DNA from: Parendozoicomonas callyspongiae
GTDB lineage: Bacteria; Pseudomonadota; Gammaproteobacteria; Pseudomonadales; Endozoicomonadaceae
Assembly (NCBI RefSeq): GCF_023502345.1
Contig: NZ_JAMFLX010000005.1
Location: 124,001 to 188,000, forward strand
Reading direction: 5' to 3'
Length of the DNA stretch: 64,000 nt
In this document: in pieces, positions 8,167-17,028 of the stretch
Position numbering within the stretch: position 1 is the first letter of the stretch
Layout: every line of letters begins with the position of its first letter
The notes under the pieces: model-generated
The model's database searches: none
Told to the model about the DNA's origin: nothing
Seen by the model: the letters and a program-made list of their open reading frames with translations, nothing else
Translations under genes and position numbers: made by a program

Positions 8167-9474
8167 CTATTGCTCAATACGTGGGCGAGCCACAAGTTCT
8201 TTAAAGTTAAATACCCGCAGGTATCCCACAGAGGCGATTATTCCGATAATCACCAGAACCAGAGCCAGCGCTGCACCATAGCCGTACTGCAGGTTACCCC
8301 CGTAGTTGGCCAGTGCCTGGTGGAATGCCGACAGTGCCCACACTTCAGTGGCTTTACCCGGTCCGCCGTCTGTCGCCAGGAAGATATATTCAAAGGACGT
8401 CAGCAGGGACAGGGTCTGGTAAGAGGTGATAAACAGAATCGGCCAGCGCAGCTGGGGCAGAATGATATAGCGCACCTGCTGCCAGCGGGTTGCTCCATCC
8501 ACTTCACTGGCATAAAGCATGGGTGCCGGGATTGCCCGAATGGCACTGGAGAACAGGATCATCCCCATGGATGCCCCGACAAAACCATTGATCAGAATTA
8601 TCACCACCCAGGCATGGAAATTGGTATCCAGCATCCAGTTTTTGGCCGGCACACCAAACTGGCCAAAAAATGTCGAGATAAACCCGGTATCCCAGGTCAA
8701 CCACTTCCACATCAGCACATAGATAACCGGAGGCAGAATCCGTGGCAGGAACCAGATAGTCCGGAAGGTAGCTGCGGCTTTACCCGGCAGATAAAAGGTG
8801 GTTATGGCCAGGAACAGGCCAAAAGAGACGTTGAAGGTCAGGGTAAAGAAAACATAGATAACGGTATTGCCTGCAATCCGGAGGGTCGACGGCAGTTTGG
8901 TCATCAGGCTGAAGTTTTCTGTCGTCCATGTCCAGCCGGTATAGGAAGCCTTGCTTAGAACCTCCTGATGTTCTGGCGCCAGGTCCAGGCCCAGATTCCG
9001 GGTTGCAGAAACAAACTCTGATTCTGTTTCAAAACGCTGGTTAAGGATGGAGCGTTTGAAGAATGCAGCTGCTTTCTTCAGCTTGCGGGTTGAACGGGGC
9101 TTGTTTTTCAGTTTTTTTATCGCCCGTTCAAGCTCTCTTCGGGATTGAAAGGTGACGCCGCCATGGGTATCGCCCAGCTCTTTGGCCAGCTTGTCACCCA
9201 TATCGGTTGCCAGGGCTGCAAGCCCCGGTTCATCAATCCTGTAAACATCGGTCTCAAGCTGCGCCAGCAGATTATTATCAACCCCCTGTGTTCTGAGGTT
9301 ATGGATTGTATTTGGCGTCAGCTCGTAGGCACCACCGGTAATACCTGTATCGGTACTCATATTGGTGAAGGCGATTCCTGCCGTCATAAATACCGGCAGC
9401 AGGAAAAACAGCACAACAACAATAAGTGCCGGCAGCATGAAGCCCAGACCAAGAAGGTGTGAGGGTTTCTTCAT
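8167..9474 (-). CDS. ABC importer permease, MalF type with large periplasmic insert
   Basis: This is the second permease of the importer. The open frame reaches to 9567, but the ATG at 9474 (MKKPSHLLGLGF) has an AGGAGA about 8 bases upstream and is chosen, giving 435 residues. After the first membrane segment (about residues 8-32) comes a charged stretch of some 150 residues, rich in Lys and Arg, before the remaining segments. It resembles in position the large periplasmic domain of MalF, though the sequence is not recognisably similar. The EAA loop (EVDGATRWQQVRYIILPQLR) lies near residue 345. It is the first permease gene after the binding protein, at a spacing of 110 bases. That gap leaves room for a processing or attenuation site. 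Confidence 0.92.
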   Translation of the reverse strand: MKKPSHLLGLGFMLPALIVVVLFFLLPVFMTAGIAFTNMSTDTGITGGAYELTPNTIHNLRTQGVDNNLLAQLETDVYRIDEPGLAALATDMGDKLAKELGDTHGGVTFQSRRELERAIKKLKNKPRSTRKLKKAAAFFKRSILNQRFETESEFVSATRNLGLDLAPEHQEVLSKASYTGWTWTTENFSLMTKLPSTLRIAGNTVIYVFFTLTFNVSFGLFLAITTFYLPGKAAATFRTIWFLPRILPPVIYVLMWKWLTWDTGFISTFFGQFGVPAKNWMLDTNFHAWVVIILINGFVGASMGMILFSSAIRAIPAPMLYASEVDGATRWQQVRYIILPQLRWPILFITSYQTLSLLTSFEYIFLATDGGPGKATEVWALSAFHQALANYGGNLQYGYGAALALVLVIIGIIASVGYLRVFNFKELVARPRIEQ

Positions 9475-9584
9475 CAAGGGTTCTCCTGAAACAGATCCAT
9501 TCCCCATAGATCTGACAGATATCGGGAAAACAGGGCAGCCCTGCCCTCTGAATAAACAGGGCTGCACCTACTGGGAAAGGAGAA

Positions 9585-10949
9585 TCAGCGCACGATAAGC
9601 ATATTGCCCAGTGCTGCCTTCATCTCTTCTTCAACTTCTGCAACCGCATCTTCAGCAGACTTTGTTCCGGTCCAGGCTGTTTCCAGGCCCTTGAACATAA
9701 TCTGGTTGAACTGACCGAAAGCGGTATGGTTGGGTTGAGCGTTGGCATGTACCAGCAGACGCTCAGTTGCTTCTGAAGCCCAGCGGTCATTGGCATAAAG
9801 CGCAATATTGCCTTGTTCGGGAGAGATACCCAGGTGAGCGGACTTGATAGCGTGCAGCGTATTCAGGCGTGGAGAAGAGGCAATTTTGACCAGCTCGGCC
9901 GCGATTTCCATATCTTCTTCACTATTCTGCTTGGTGACCAGGTAAACCAGAGGCTGGGTAATGGTGTTGGGACGACCATCTTCATCACCGGCAGGAATCA
10001 GGGAGAACTGAACCTTACCAAAGAAATCATCCAGACCTTCCTTAGCGGTGTAGCGTGCATAGTGCCAGGTGCCACCGTGCCAGAGTGCAGCCTTGCCGGT
10101 TGCCACTTCGCTGTACCACTGTCCCCAGTCAGTGCCGAGATGGTTCTTACGGGTGACACCCGCTTCAACGGCATCAATAAAGAACTGGTAAAACTCGGTC
10201 ATGGACTTCTTGTCCAGGATCAGCTTGCCAGTGTCCTTATCCAGCATCTTGCCACCGAAGGACTGATAGAACTGGGCATAGTCAGGACCATTGGAAGGAC
10301 GGGGGTAGAAACCATAGCCTTTCTCTACCAGCCCCATATCAACAGCTTTCTTGGCATCAGCAAGAACGTCAGTGAGCTTGTATTCCTTGTTCTCTACCTT
10401 TTCAGGCAGTGCTTCAATCTGAGCATCGCTATAACCAATTTTCTTCAGGGTATCCTTCCAGAAGAAGAAGGGACGGGATTCCGCATCCTGGGGAAGACCA
10501 AAGGTCACACCGTTATAACTGGCGATTTCCATCAGGTTGGGATAAATGGAATTAATTGGCCAGGCATCCATATCAACATAATCTTCAACCGGTACAATCA
10601 AACCGGCCTTTGACCATGGCGCAATATCAAGGTGACTGGTCACTACGATATTTGGTGCATCTCCGGATTCCGCAGCCAGTTGAACCGCCTGCTTGAATTC
10701 CTTCCATTTACCAAAGTCCCTTTTGCCTTCAACCTTAATATCAATATCCTTGCCCTGAAGAGCTAATTCACGCTCAAGAATTTCAGCGGCAATTTCAATA
10801 TTTTCCATCCGATAAGAATCGGCTTCATTGGTTCCCCCGGCCCATACCTTAATATTTACATCCTTGGCGGCGGCAGAACCAGCCCCCAGGCTCAAAGCAA
10901 CAGCAGCAGCCGCAGCAGCTATGCGCAGCTTGGGTAGTGATCTTGTCAT
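9585..10949 (-). CDS. Periplasmic solute-binding protein of the CUT1 importer
   Basis: This protein captures the substrate in the periplasm and delivers it to the two permeases. The ATG at 10949 is preferred over the longer open frame to 11003. It has AGGAG 9 bases upstream and opens a classical signal peptide: MTRSLPKLR, a run of Ala/Val/Leu, then a likely cut after GAGSAAA, with the mature protein starting KDVNIKVW. The mature length of about 426 residues fits family 1 extracellular solute-binding proteins. There is no lipobox cysteine, so it should be soluble. It is the first and probably most highly expressed gene of the five-gene operon. Its ligand is unknown; the attached phosphodiesterase gene argues for a glycerophosphodiester or related compound. 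Confidence 0.93.
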   Translation of the reverse strand: MTRSLPKLRIAAAAAAVALSLGAGSAAAKDVNIKVWAGGTNEADSYRMENIEIAAEILERELALQGKDIDIKVEGKRDFGKWKEFKQAVQLAAESGDAPNIVVTSHLDIAPWSKAGLIVPVEDYVDMDAWPINSIYPNLMEIASYNGVTFGLPQDAESRPFFFWKDTLKKIGYSDAQIEALPEKVENKEYKLTDVLADAKKAVDMGLVEKGYGFYPRPSNGPDYAQFYQSFGGKMLDKDTGKLILDKKSMTEFYQFFIDAVEAGVTRKNHLGTDWGQWYSEVATGKAALWHGGTWHYARYTAKEGLDDFFGKVQFSLIPAGDEDGRPNTITQPLVYLVTKQNSEEDMEIAAELVKIASSPRLNTLHAIKSAHLGISPEQGNIALYANDRWASEATERLLVHANAQPNHTAFGQFNQIMFKGLETAWTGTKSAEDAVAEVEEEMKAALGNMLIVR

Positions 10950-11005
10950 TATTCTTATCTCCTGCAAAGGATAATCCGAACAGATTATATGTACTGCCCG
11001 CAATC

Positions 11006-11034
11006 ACCATACCTAGAACAATAACTTCGTGCAA
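11006..11034 (-). promoter_or_regulatory. Candidate sigma-70 promoter of the importer operon
   Basis: Read on the minus strand, TTGCAC and TATGGT are separated by 17 bases and lie about 60-85 bases before the binding-protein start. The match is moderate and no transcript evidence exists. Confidence 0.4.
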
Positions 11035-11557
11035 TTAAGAGTTTTTCTGAAAATGATTTAAAGCAATTTTTAGTTGTGTTTTTTTTCATTTTCGAACATC
11101 AAAATTATTAAATGACTATTTCAGTGCCTGATTTATGCCACTTGATATTTCAACAATCGCAAATTAGATACCATCCTTTTACGTTATCAATATGCTTTCA
11201 TACGAATCGCTTAAGAAAAATCATCAATCTACAAGATTATGTGTACTAATTAGTTCCATTTTATATTCTCCACCATTAATCAGGCACTCCCTTAAATATG
11301 CCTCCTGCAAACAGAAATGCACTCATTTAGACAACACTAACCAAAGAGCTTTACAGGTCTGGGGAGTATTTTGCAGCTAATACCTCTCAAATTCGAGACT
11401 GTCCCGAAAGCGCATCCCCCCTCGTCAGGCACCAGGGCAATGATTCCCTGCAATTATCTGGAATTCATCCATACTGAATAAAAAACGAAATCACCGTTTT
11501 ATGATGGAATAAGCCAGCAGATTTCAGTACTGCTGGTTCTGGAAGGAGCCAGATACC
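11035..11557. other. AT-rich intergenic region, no gene seen
   Basis: This spacer separates the leftward importer operon from the rightward operon starting at 11558. Short open frames here have no ribosome site and no recognisable product. It should contain the promoter for the rightward operon. GGAAGGAG at 11541-11548 is the ribosome site of the next gene. Confidence 0.6.
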
Positions 11558-12085
11558 TTGGAACTCGAAACGCTTCTCAAGCCTGCAGCCCGCAACCTGA
11601 AGAAAGAGTGGTCTGCATTCGGCCTCGAAAATATCAAGGCATCCAAATTACCCCACGGCATCGCCCTGAAAACCAGCTTTGAGACCTTTCAGAAGCAGAA
11701 GGTCAACCTGACTGGCTTGATGACCCCCGGTATCAATCCGCAGAAAACCATGAACCTGATTGTGGATGCCACTTTCCCACTTCAGCCCATGCGGGATGAT
11801 TTTCTGCCCGCTTTCTGTGCTTTTCTCCAGCAAAGTACCGGGCTGCTCAGTCCCCTGGCTCTTCTTATGGATATACAGGGGCAGCAGATGGTTGTACGCC
11901 AGAGTCAGATTGTCAGTCATGAATATCAGCCGGTGACACTACCCATGCTGGAAGCCGCCAATATGCTGATACCACTGCTGCAGAAGACGGTCAGTGAGAT
12001 TATCCAGAAAGTGCCTGCACCGGGAGAAGCCAGGCAGATGGCTGACTATGTAGCCACCAGTTACTACGGAGCCCTGCAGAAATGA
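11558..12085 (+). CDS. Small protein of a chaperone/effector-like operon (175 aa)
   Basis: The family is not recognised with certainty. The start is TTG at 11558, preceded by a strong GGAAGGAG at a 9-base spacing. The protein is soluble, with alternating strand- and helix-like stretches and no signal peptide. Its size and its place at the head of an operon with a CesT-like chaperone suggest a YbjN/type III chaperone-like alpha-beta protein. This is inference from context, not from a clear motif. It overlaps the next gene by 4 bases (ATGA), which indicates coupled translation. Confidence 0.75.
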   Translation: MELETLLKPAARNLKKEWSAFGLENIKASKLPHGIALKTSFETFQKQKVNLTGLMTPGINPQKTMNLIVDATFPLQPMRDDFLPAFCAFLQQSTGLLSPLALLMDIQGQQMVVRQSQIVSHEYQPVTLPMLEAANMLIPLLQKTVSEIIQKVPAPGEARQMADYVATSYYGALQK

Positions 12086-12600
12086 ACCAAGCCCAGACTA
12101 CACCGCCGGTCTCCGAAGCCAGCAAGAAAGTGATTGTTGATCATCTTAATATGCGTCAGGCCAATCCCCAGGAACAGGAGGATATGGGCATGATGCAGAG
12201 CTGGCTGTTCCAGATCGCCGAAAATATCTACACCCAGCTGATCTGCATAGAGCCCAGGGACGATGATCTGACCCTGATCATGATGACTCCGATTGCGATC
12301 AAGCCCCATGACGAAGTGCCTATCATGGCATCAGCCCTGGCTGCAGCACTGTCCCCGGTCGATATTATCTCACTGCCGGATCAGCTGGCTCTGCGCCTGA
12401 TTGTGAGGGGTAACCGCAACACGATTGCCGACCTGATTGACGAAACCATTATCCTGTTCCGCCATGTTGCCGAGTCAGTCTGTGTACCCGCCGTACAGCT
12501 GGCCAGCGGAGACCTTAATTTCCAGCAGGCCATGGAGCACGCTCTGCAGGCCCTGCAAAAACCATCGCAATCTAATCAGCCTACTGATCAGCAGGCGTGA
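12082..12600 (+). CDS. Second small chaperone-like protein (172 aa)
   Basis: The family is not recognised with certainty. The protein is acidic and soluble. Its centre (about residues 35-140) alternates short strands and helices, for example LTLIMMTPIAIK and LRLIVRGNRN, ending in a helix and a polar Gln-rich tail. That arrangement resembles the YbjN/type III chaperone fold, which is weak evidence. The start codon overlaps the stop of the upstream gene and its own stop overlaps the GTG start of the next gene by 4 bases. The three products are therefore probably made in fixed proportion and may bind each other. Confidence 0.75.
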   Translation: MNQAQTTPPVSEASKKVIVDHLNMRQANPQEQEDMGMMQSWLFQIAENIYTQLICIEPRDDDLTLIMMTPIAIKPHDEVPIMASALAAALSPVDIISLPDQLALRLIVRGNRNTIADLIDETIILFRHVAESVCVPAVQLASGDLNFQQAMEHALQALQKPSQSNQPTDQQA

Positions 12601-14243
12601 ATACCCGGATTGGCCCGGGTGTCCATAGAGGGCATACCGGGACACTGTCCCAGCTTCCTTCCCAGGGCCAACCAAGAACAACCTCCCGTCACTACACCCC
12701 AACCGCTTCAGTTATTCCCGAACGTCAGCAGGGACATTCTCTCAGCAGTTCTCTAACAGCAGGGAAAAAACTGGCAGGCAGTATTGTTTTTGGCTCCGAG
12801 CAGTTCCACTTCGATAAAGCCAGCAGTAAGAAAGACAAAGCCATTGCTGTTGCCGGCCAGGCGCGCACGGTGGTCGGCAAACTCCAGTCTGCCGCCCTCT
12901 TTGCCCAGAAAGCGGCAGTCACCGGTGATAAAATCGGCAAAGGCTCTACCAGCACCCTGAACAGTGGGGCTTTTGCCAACTCATTTACCGCCCTGCAAAG
13001 TTTATCCCTGGTGACGCAAACCCTGACATTTGCCAAAACTACCGGTACCGGCCTGTACCGGGCTGTCCGTGATATCGCCGCCCAGGGGAAGCGCAAGGAA
13101 GCCCAGCAACTTCTTAAGGAATACGATGCCGAGAGCCGGACATTCAATGGCAAGAATGACCCGGAGAAACTCAAAAAGCTGGAACACCTGACAGACTACA
13201 AAGGCTCCGACCTGAGCCGTAATAAAAAGCAGATTGCGGTCTCACACCTGGACAGAATCAAGAGCCTGACCGGCAATGGTTTCAGTATCGCAACCTCTGC
13301 CGCCACCATTGCCGGACAGGCGGGAGCCTCCGTAGGACGATTCCTGCCCGGCCTGTCCCTTGGTGCCAACTCAATCGCCACCCTGAGTTCTGCCGTCAAG
13401 AGTGGCAAACAGATCATTGCCTTGAATAATCTGGCAAAAGCCACGGAGCAAACAGATGACCCGTTGCTGAAGGCTCTGTCGGGACATATCAAGAAAGAGC
13501 GTACAACCCATGCCCGCAAACACCTGATCAGCACAGGCACCAGCGCCATTGCCGCCGGGGTGGATATCGGCCTGCTGGCATCAGGGGCAGGAGCCCCTGC
13601 GGCATTTATTGCTTCCGGGATTATTGGAACGGCAGCGGGTATTGGCACCCTGGCTTTTGATGCGATTCATAATCGCAAACTTGCCAAGGTCAGGGAAAAA
13701 AGCCAGGAGCTGATTGCCTCCGGCCGCCCTCTGAAATCCCTGGCCAGAGAGAATATCGGAGTTGCTGAGAAAGCATTTCTGAAACGACTGCGGACAGGAC
13801 AGGGGCAGGACCTGTCATCTGCGGTCAAATTTCTGCGGGACTTTGGTGTCACAGATAACACAATCAAAAAGCTTCAGCTTGCACCAGAGAAAGAAGCGAT
13901 AAAAAAACTCAGGGAAGTGATCTATACCGACAAGGTGAAATTCAAAGGACTGATGCTGAAACAGACCGGCAAGACCCTGCTGCATGTTTCCGGCCTCTCA
14001 GCCCTGGGGAAACGAATCAAAGCAGGCAGCCAGTGGCTGGCCGGTAAACTGGAACGGGCGGCAACATATGTTTCCAACAAGATCCAGCAACTTGTTCCCC
14101 AGCAACAGACCATTTATTACGGCTACAGTCTTATGGTACCGCCACCAGCAGGACCGCAGTCATTCCATATTCAGGTGCAGATTCCGGAAACACCGTTCCA
14201 GTGGAACTTCCATCAATTCCAACGGATGCGCTATACCGTATAA
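12597..14243 (+). CDS. Candidate secreted/membrane-inserting effector (548 aa)
   Basis: I do not recognise a family. Translation starts at GTG 12597, overlapping the upstream stop. The first 60 residues are Ser/Thr/Gly/Gln-rich and low in hydrophobic residues, as is common in type III secretion signals. Two Gly/Ala-rich hydrophobic blocks lie near residues 227-270 and 305-350 (for example GLLASGAGAPAAFIASGIIG), separated by charged helical regions. Paired hydrophobic blocks inside an otherwise soluble, basic protein are typical of effectors or translocators that insert into host membranes. It sits between small chaperone-like genes in one operon. The secretion route is inferred; no type III apparatus genes are visible in the window. 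A phage or conjugative structural role is the main alternative. Confidence 0.75.
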   Translation: MNTRIGPGVHRGHTGTLSQLPSQGQPRTTSRHYTPTASVIPERQQGHSLSSSLTAGKKLAGSIVFGSEQFHFDKASSKKDKAIAVAGQARTVVGKLQSAALFAQKAAVTGDKIGKGSTSTLNSGAFANSFTALQSLSLVTQTLTFAKTTGTGLYRAVRDIAAQGKRKEAQQLLKEYDAESRTFNGKNDPEKLKKLEHLTDYKGSDLSRNKKQIAVSHLDRIKSLTGNGFSIATSAATIAGQAGASVGRFLPGLSLGANSIATLSSAVKSGKQIIALNNLAKATEQTDDPLLKALSGHIKKERTTHARKHLISTGTSAIAAGVDIGLLASGAGAPAAFIASGIIGTAAGIGTLAFDAIHNRKLAKVREKSQELIASGRPLKSLARENIGVAEKAFLKRLRTGQGQDLSSAVKFLRDFGVTDNTIKKLQLAPEKEAIKKLREVIYTDKVKFKGLMLKQTGKTLLHVSGLSALGKRIKAGSQWLAGKLERAATYVSNKIQQLVPQQQTIYYGYSLMVPPPAGPQSFHIQVQIPETPFQWNFHQFQRMRYTV

Positions 14244-14261
14244 AAAGAAAGGAAAAACGTT

Positions 14262-14726
14262 ATGGCACCTATAGAACTGCTGAAAGCATGGATGACACAT
14301 GCAGGCCTTGATAAGGATGCACTCGATAAGGAAGGCCGTGTCTGCTCCTTTATCTTTAACGATATCTACCCCGTTTCAGTGGAAGCTCCTGCCTACAGCG
14401 ATGATCTGTTTCTTGTTGTTGAAATCACGCCTCTGGGCACCGGAGAGATTCGACGCAAACGGCTTGAAACCGCCATGCAGCTCAATGCCTACGCCCTTGA
14501 AACCCGTGGCGCAGTTCTGGGTTGGGACAGTGTTGGCGAAAGAATTATTCTGGCGTATCGGGTAACAGCGGAAAGCTCATCTGCAGAACTGGTAGATAAT
14601 ATGATCAGCAACCTGCTTGATATTGCGGAGCAGATTCACCCTGCGCTCGCTCTTGAAGATGATCACAAGGCCCAGAAACAGCTGGATCAGGGTATGGACA
14701 ATATGTTGCGGGCTATCGTTCCTTAG
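14262..14726 (+). CDS. CesT/Tir-type class I type III secretion chaperone-like protein
   Basis: Class I chaperones are small acidic dimers that keep one effector ready for type III export. This 154-residue acidic protein has the pattern of the family. An N-terminal helix (about 3-20) leads into strands holding a conserved-type FIFNDIYPVSV segment. A second strand region LFLVVEITPLG follows, then a helix with QLNAYALETRGAVLG, a strand GERIILAYRV and a C-terminal helix. The gene follows the 548-residue protein by 18 bases with an AGAAAGGA ribosome site, so that protein is its likely partner. The identification rests on pattern and context; sequence conservation in this family is low. Confidence 0.7.
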   Translation: MAPIELLKAWMTHAGLDKDALDKEGRVCSFIFNDIYPVSVEAPAYSDDLFLVVEITPLGTGEIRRKRLETAMQLNAYALETRGAVLGWDSVGERIILAYRVTAESSSAELVDNMISNLLDIAEQIHPALALEDDHKAQKQLDQGMDNMLRAIVP

Positions 14727-15224
14727 CTATCGCTCCTTAGTCAATCTGTTCAATAGTGTCGCGGCATCAGTAGTCTGAAACTGACCTGGCTCCTCACGCA
14801 GAAACTCGGTCACAACACCATTATCAACCACCATGGCATAGCGGTCTGATCGCACACCCATTCCCCGGCTGGTTAAATCAAGGGCTACATTCATTGCCCG
14901 GACAAACTCAGCAGAACCATCACTCAGCATACGGATGCTGCCTTCAGTGCCAATCTCTTTGGCCCATGCATTCAGCACAAATACATCGTTAACAGCGATG
15001 CACCAGATTTCATCAATACCAAGATCAATAAAATCCTGATAGTGTTGAATATAACTGGGCAGATGATCACCACTGCAGACCGGGGTATAGGCACCAGGAA
15101 CACCAACAACGATTACTTTCTTTTTCCAGGCCAGATCAGAGAGACGCTTCTCAACCACACCTTCCTGATCATCATATTCAAACAAGCTGAAATCGGGGAG
15201 TTGATTACCAGCCTGGATGCTCAT
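14727..15224 (-). CDS. Peroxiredoxin, Prx5 type
   Basis: This cytoplasmic thiol peroxidase reduces hydrogen peroxide and alkyl hydroperoxides. The ATG at 15224 (MSIQAGNQLPDFSLF) follows AAAGGA and gives 165 residues, normal for the family; the open frame upstream to 15341 is non-coding. The peroxidatic cysteine is Cys50 in GVPGAYTPVCSGDHLP, the Prx5 form of the active-site motif. The later motif with Arg lies in GMGVRSDRYAMVVDNG. No second cysteine of the classic 2-Cys type is obvious, so reduction may use glutathione or glutaredoxin. The stop abuts the stop of the convergent chaperone-like gene. A truncated copy of this gene's 5' end occurs at 55789-55959. Confidence 0.93.
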   Translation of the reverse strand: MSIQAGNQLPDFSLFEYDDQEGVVEKRLSDLAWKKKVIVVGVPGAYTPVCSGDHLPSYIQHYQDFIDLGIDEIWCIAVNDVFVLNAWAKEIGTEGSIRMLSDGSAEFVRAMNVALDLTSRGMGVRSDRYAMVVDNGVVTEFLREEPGQFQTTDAATLLNRLTKER

Positions 15225-15391
15225 AGAAAAATCCTTTTTCGAACGAGTGCAGATGTTTGTCTTAATACTATAGGTTCTGCTGGCAACAGATGATGTCAGA
15301 ATCCAGATTACTTTATTTCCGGCGGGCTTTTTTCTTTCCACAACTGGATGAAGAGCAGGATGAAGAGCGGGATGAAGAACTATATCAAGAG

Positions 15392-16777
15392 CTACTCCTT
15401 CGTTTGGATACAGCCAGAAGAGGTGGATGGTGAATCTGCCGGAACTGATTTTTTGCCTGTTGCCAGATAATTTAAATCTACCAGCGCAACAGAAATATCA
15501 TCATGGGAACCGGAAGCTCTTGCAACCAAGGCCAATATTCTGGTTATTTTGCTGGCAGAATATTTTTTCTGATGAAGCTTTTTCAGAGCAGCACAGGCCC
15601 CCTTATCACTGGTTACTTTCCAGAAACCATCACTTCCCAGCAACAGATAGTGATTATTCCAGCCTCCGTCAGGTTTCCTGGTTACAACAATTTGGGGCCT
15701 GGGATTGGAACAGCCCTGATAGTTATGGTCACCAATAGACTTAGCCATTGCCAGGGTTTTAGCATCAGGGTTTTTAATTCGTCTTTTGGTTGAATTCAGC
15801 CGCCCGCCACGTCTTTCAATTTGCTTGAGATATTTGATTTTTCCCGGGGAGGCCTGTTCCGTCAGACCTTTATAAGTTCCGTCCGGCTTAATCAATAGCT
15901 GGTGAGAGTCTCCGGCCTGGGCTGTCCATAAATCCTGCCCATAGAAAGATGAAAGCGTTGCTGTGCTACCTCCGATTTTAAAATGACTTACCAGTCTGTC
16001 GGAATCTGTAAATCCATTCTTGTGGGCATTCCAGATAACCGTATCTGTATTGCCCACCCCATCGGAGTAAGTTTTCATTCTCTGTTGAATCTGGTTGACC
16101 AATAGTAAAGAGGCCATTTTGGCAACCATCTCCCCCTGCAAACCATGGCCATCAAAAAGGCCAATATTGGGAGGTACCGTATCTTCTTCTTTCTTTTTTT
16201 CAGCAATCCCACCAATTGTAAATTCATCCTGCGTCATATGCCCTTTACTATTCTGCAGTACAAAGCATCCTCCCCAGGGGCCGGATATACTTGCCGTGGT
16301 CAAACCCTCAGAACGGTCTAATAAGTCATCCAGTTTTTTCTCACATTTTCGATTAAAACATTCCTGGACAGTGGCTTTGACAATTCTTGATTCAGAGCTG
16401 GCACTTTCACTGGCACGTCTTAATTTATCCCTGACTTTTTCATCAGAACCTACAACCTGATAATCAAGGTGATCCAATAACTCTGGCGTAATAGGATCAG
16501 AAGTGGCAAAGGTGGTCGGCACCCGTATCCAGTCAACATATCTTGGGCCTTCCTTCTGAATATCCGCCAGGGAAACTGTCTTCATATTGATTGACATGCC
16601 TGGATAGATAACCGGCTCGGGTGGTAATAACGGCTCATCAGACTGAATGGACACTGTTGGCGGCACTTCCTCAACAACCTGTTTCGTGCCTTTATCCTCC
16701 TCAGTACATTCAAGTGAAGGCTTGGGTGAATTGCCTGCAATACTTGGAGGTGTTGTTGAAACTGGTTCTGGATACAC
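15392..16777 (-). CDS. PP2C-family protein phosphatase, copy 1
   Basis: This is a metal-dependent Ser/Thr phosphatase of the eukaryote-like PP2C family. The catalytic domain fills about residues 160-435 and shows the family motifs in order: GLFDGHGLQGE, GGSTATLS, WTAQAGDSHQLL, AMAKSIGDHNYQG, LLLGSDGFWKV and GSHDDISVALVDL. The 160 N-terminal residues are Pro- and acid-rich and match nothing I know. The GTG at 16777 is chosen because GGAAGGGA lies 7 bases upstream; the TTG at 16783 is too close to that site. No membrane segment is seen, and it may be an effector acting on host phosphoproteins (inference). The C-terminus is shorter than that of its paralogue at 56048; a Ser-rich basic tail appears in another frame after the stop, so the tail was probably lost by a frameshift. 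Confidence 0.9.
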   Translation of the reverse strand: MYPEPVSTTPPSIAGNSPKPSLECTEEDKGTKQVVEEVPPTVSIQSDEPLLPPEPVIYPGMSINMKTVSLADIQKEGPRYVDWIRVPTTFATSDPITPELLDHLDYQVVGSDEKVRDKLRRASESASSESRIVKATVQECFNRKCEKKLDDLLDRSEGLTTASISGPWGGCFVLQNSKGHMTQDEFTIGGIAEKKKEEDTVPPNIGLFDGHGLQGEMVAKMASLLLVNQIQQRMKTYSDGVGNTDTVIWNAHKNGFTDSDRLVSHFKIGGSTATLSSFYGQDLWTAQAGDSHQLLIKPDGTYKGLTEQASPGKIKYLKQIERRGGRLNSTKRRIKNPDAKTLAMAKSIGDHNYQGCSNPRPQIVVTRKPDGGWNNHYLLLGSDGFWKVTSDKGACAALKKLHQKKYSASKITRILALVARASGSHDDISVALVDLNYLATGKKSVPADSPSTSSGCIQTKE

Positions 16778-16972
16778 TTTCAATTCCCTTCCGGATTAAG
16801 TACTGCTTTAGACAGTTTCCTGCGGGGGTATTACAGACAAAAGATAACACCCTTGTTAAAGCCTGCTCTTATAACACGCGTTAAACTGAAACCGACATCA
16901 CAGCAGCCTTTGCCATCCAGTAAAACCCAGTATCCTGACTTATCAGTTTGCAAGAAATGTTTTGATTTCCCC

Positions 16973-17007
16973 TAAAAAGAAAAGCCCGCAGATCAGTGCA
17001 GGCTTTC
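16973..17007 (-). terminator. Terminator after the DUF2058 gene, copy 1
   Basis: On the minus strand a hairpin (GCC-centred arms 16981-16989 with 16998-17006, one mismatch) is followed by a T-rich run. It lies 22 bases past the stop of the gene at 17029. An identical site is in the duplicated copy. Confidence 0.75.
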
Positions 17008-17028
17008 TTAAATCACAGTATCTGGCAA

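Noticed and set aside
11192-11380. A possible 62-residue protein in the spacer before the chaperone-like operon
   Set aside because: AT-rich chance frame without ribosome site or recognisable features.
15225-15341. Longer N-terminus for the peroxiredoxin
   Set aside because: The extra codons have no family similarity, and the shorter start has a ribosome site and the expected length.
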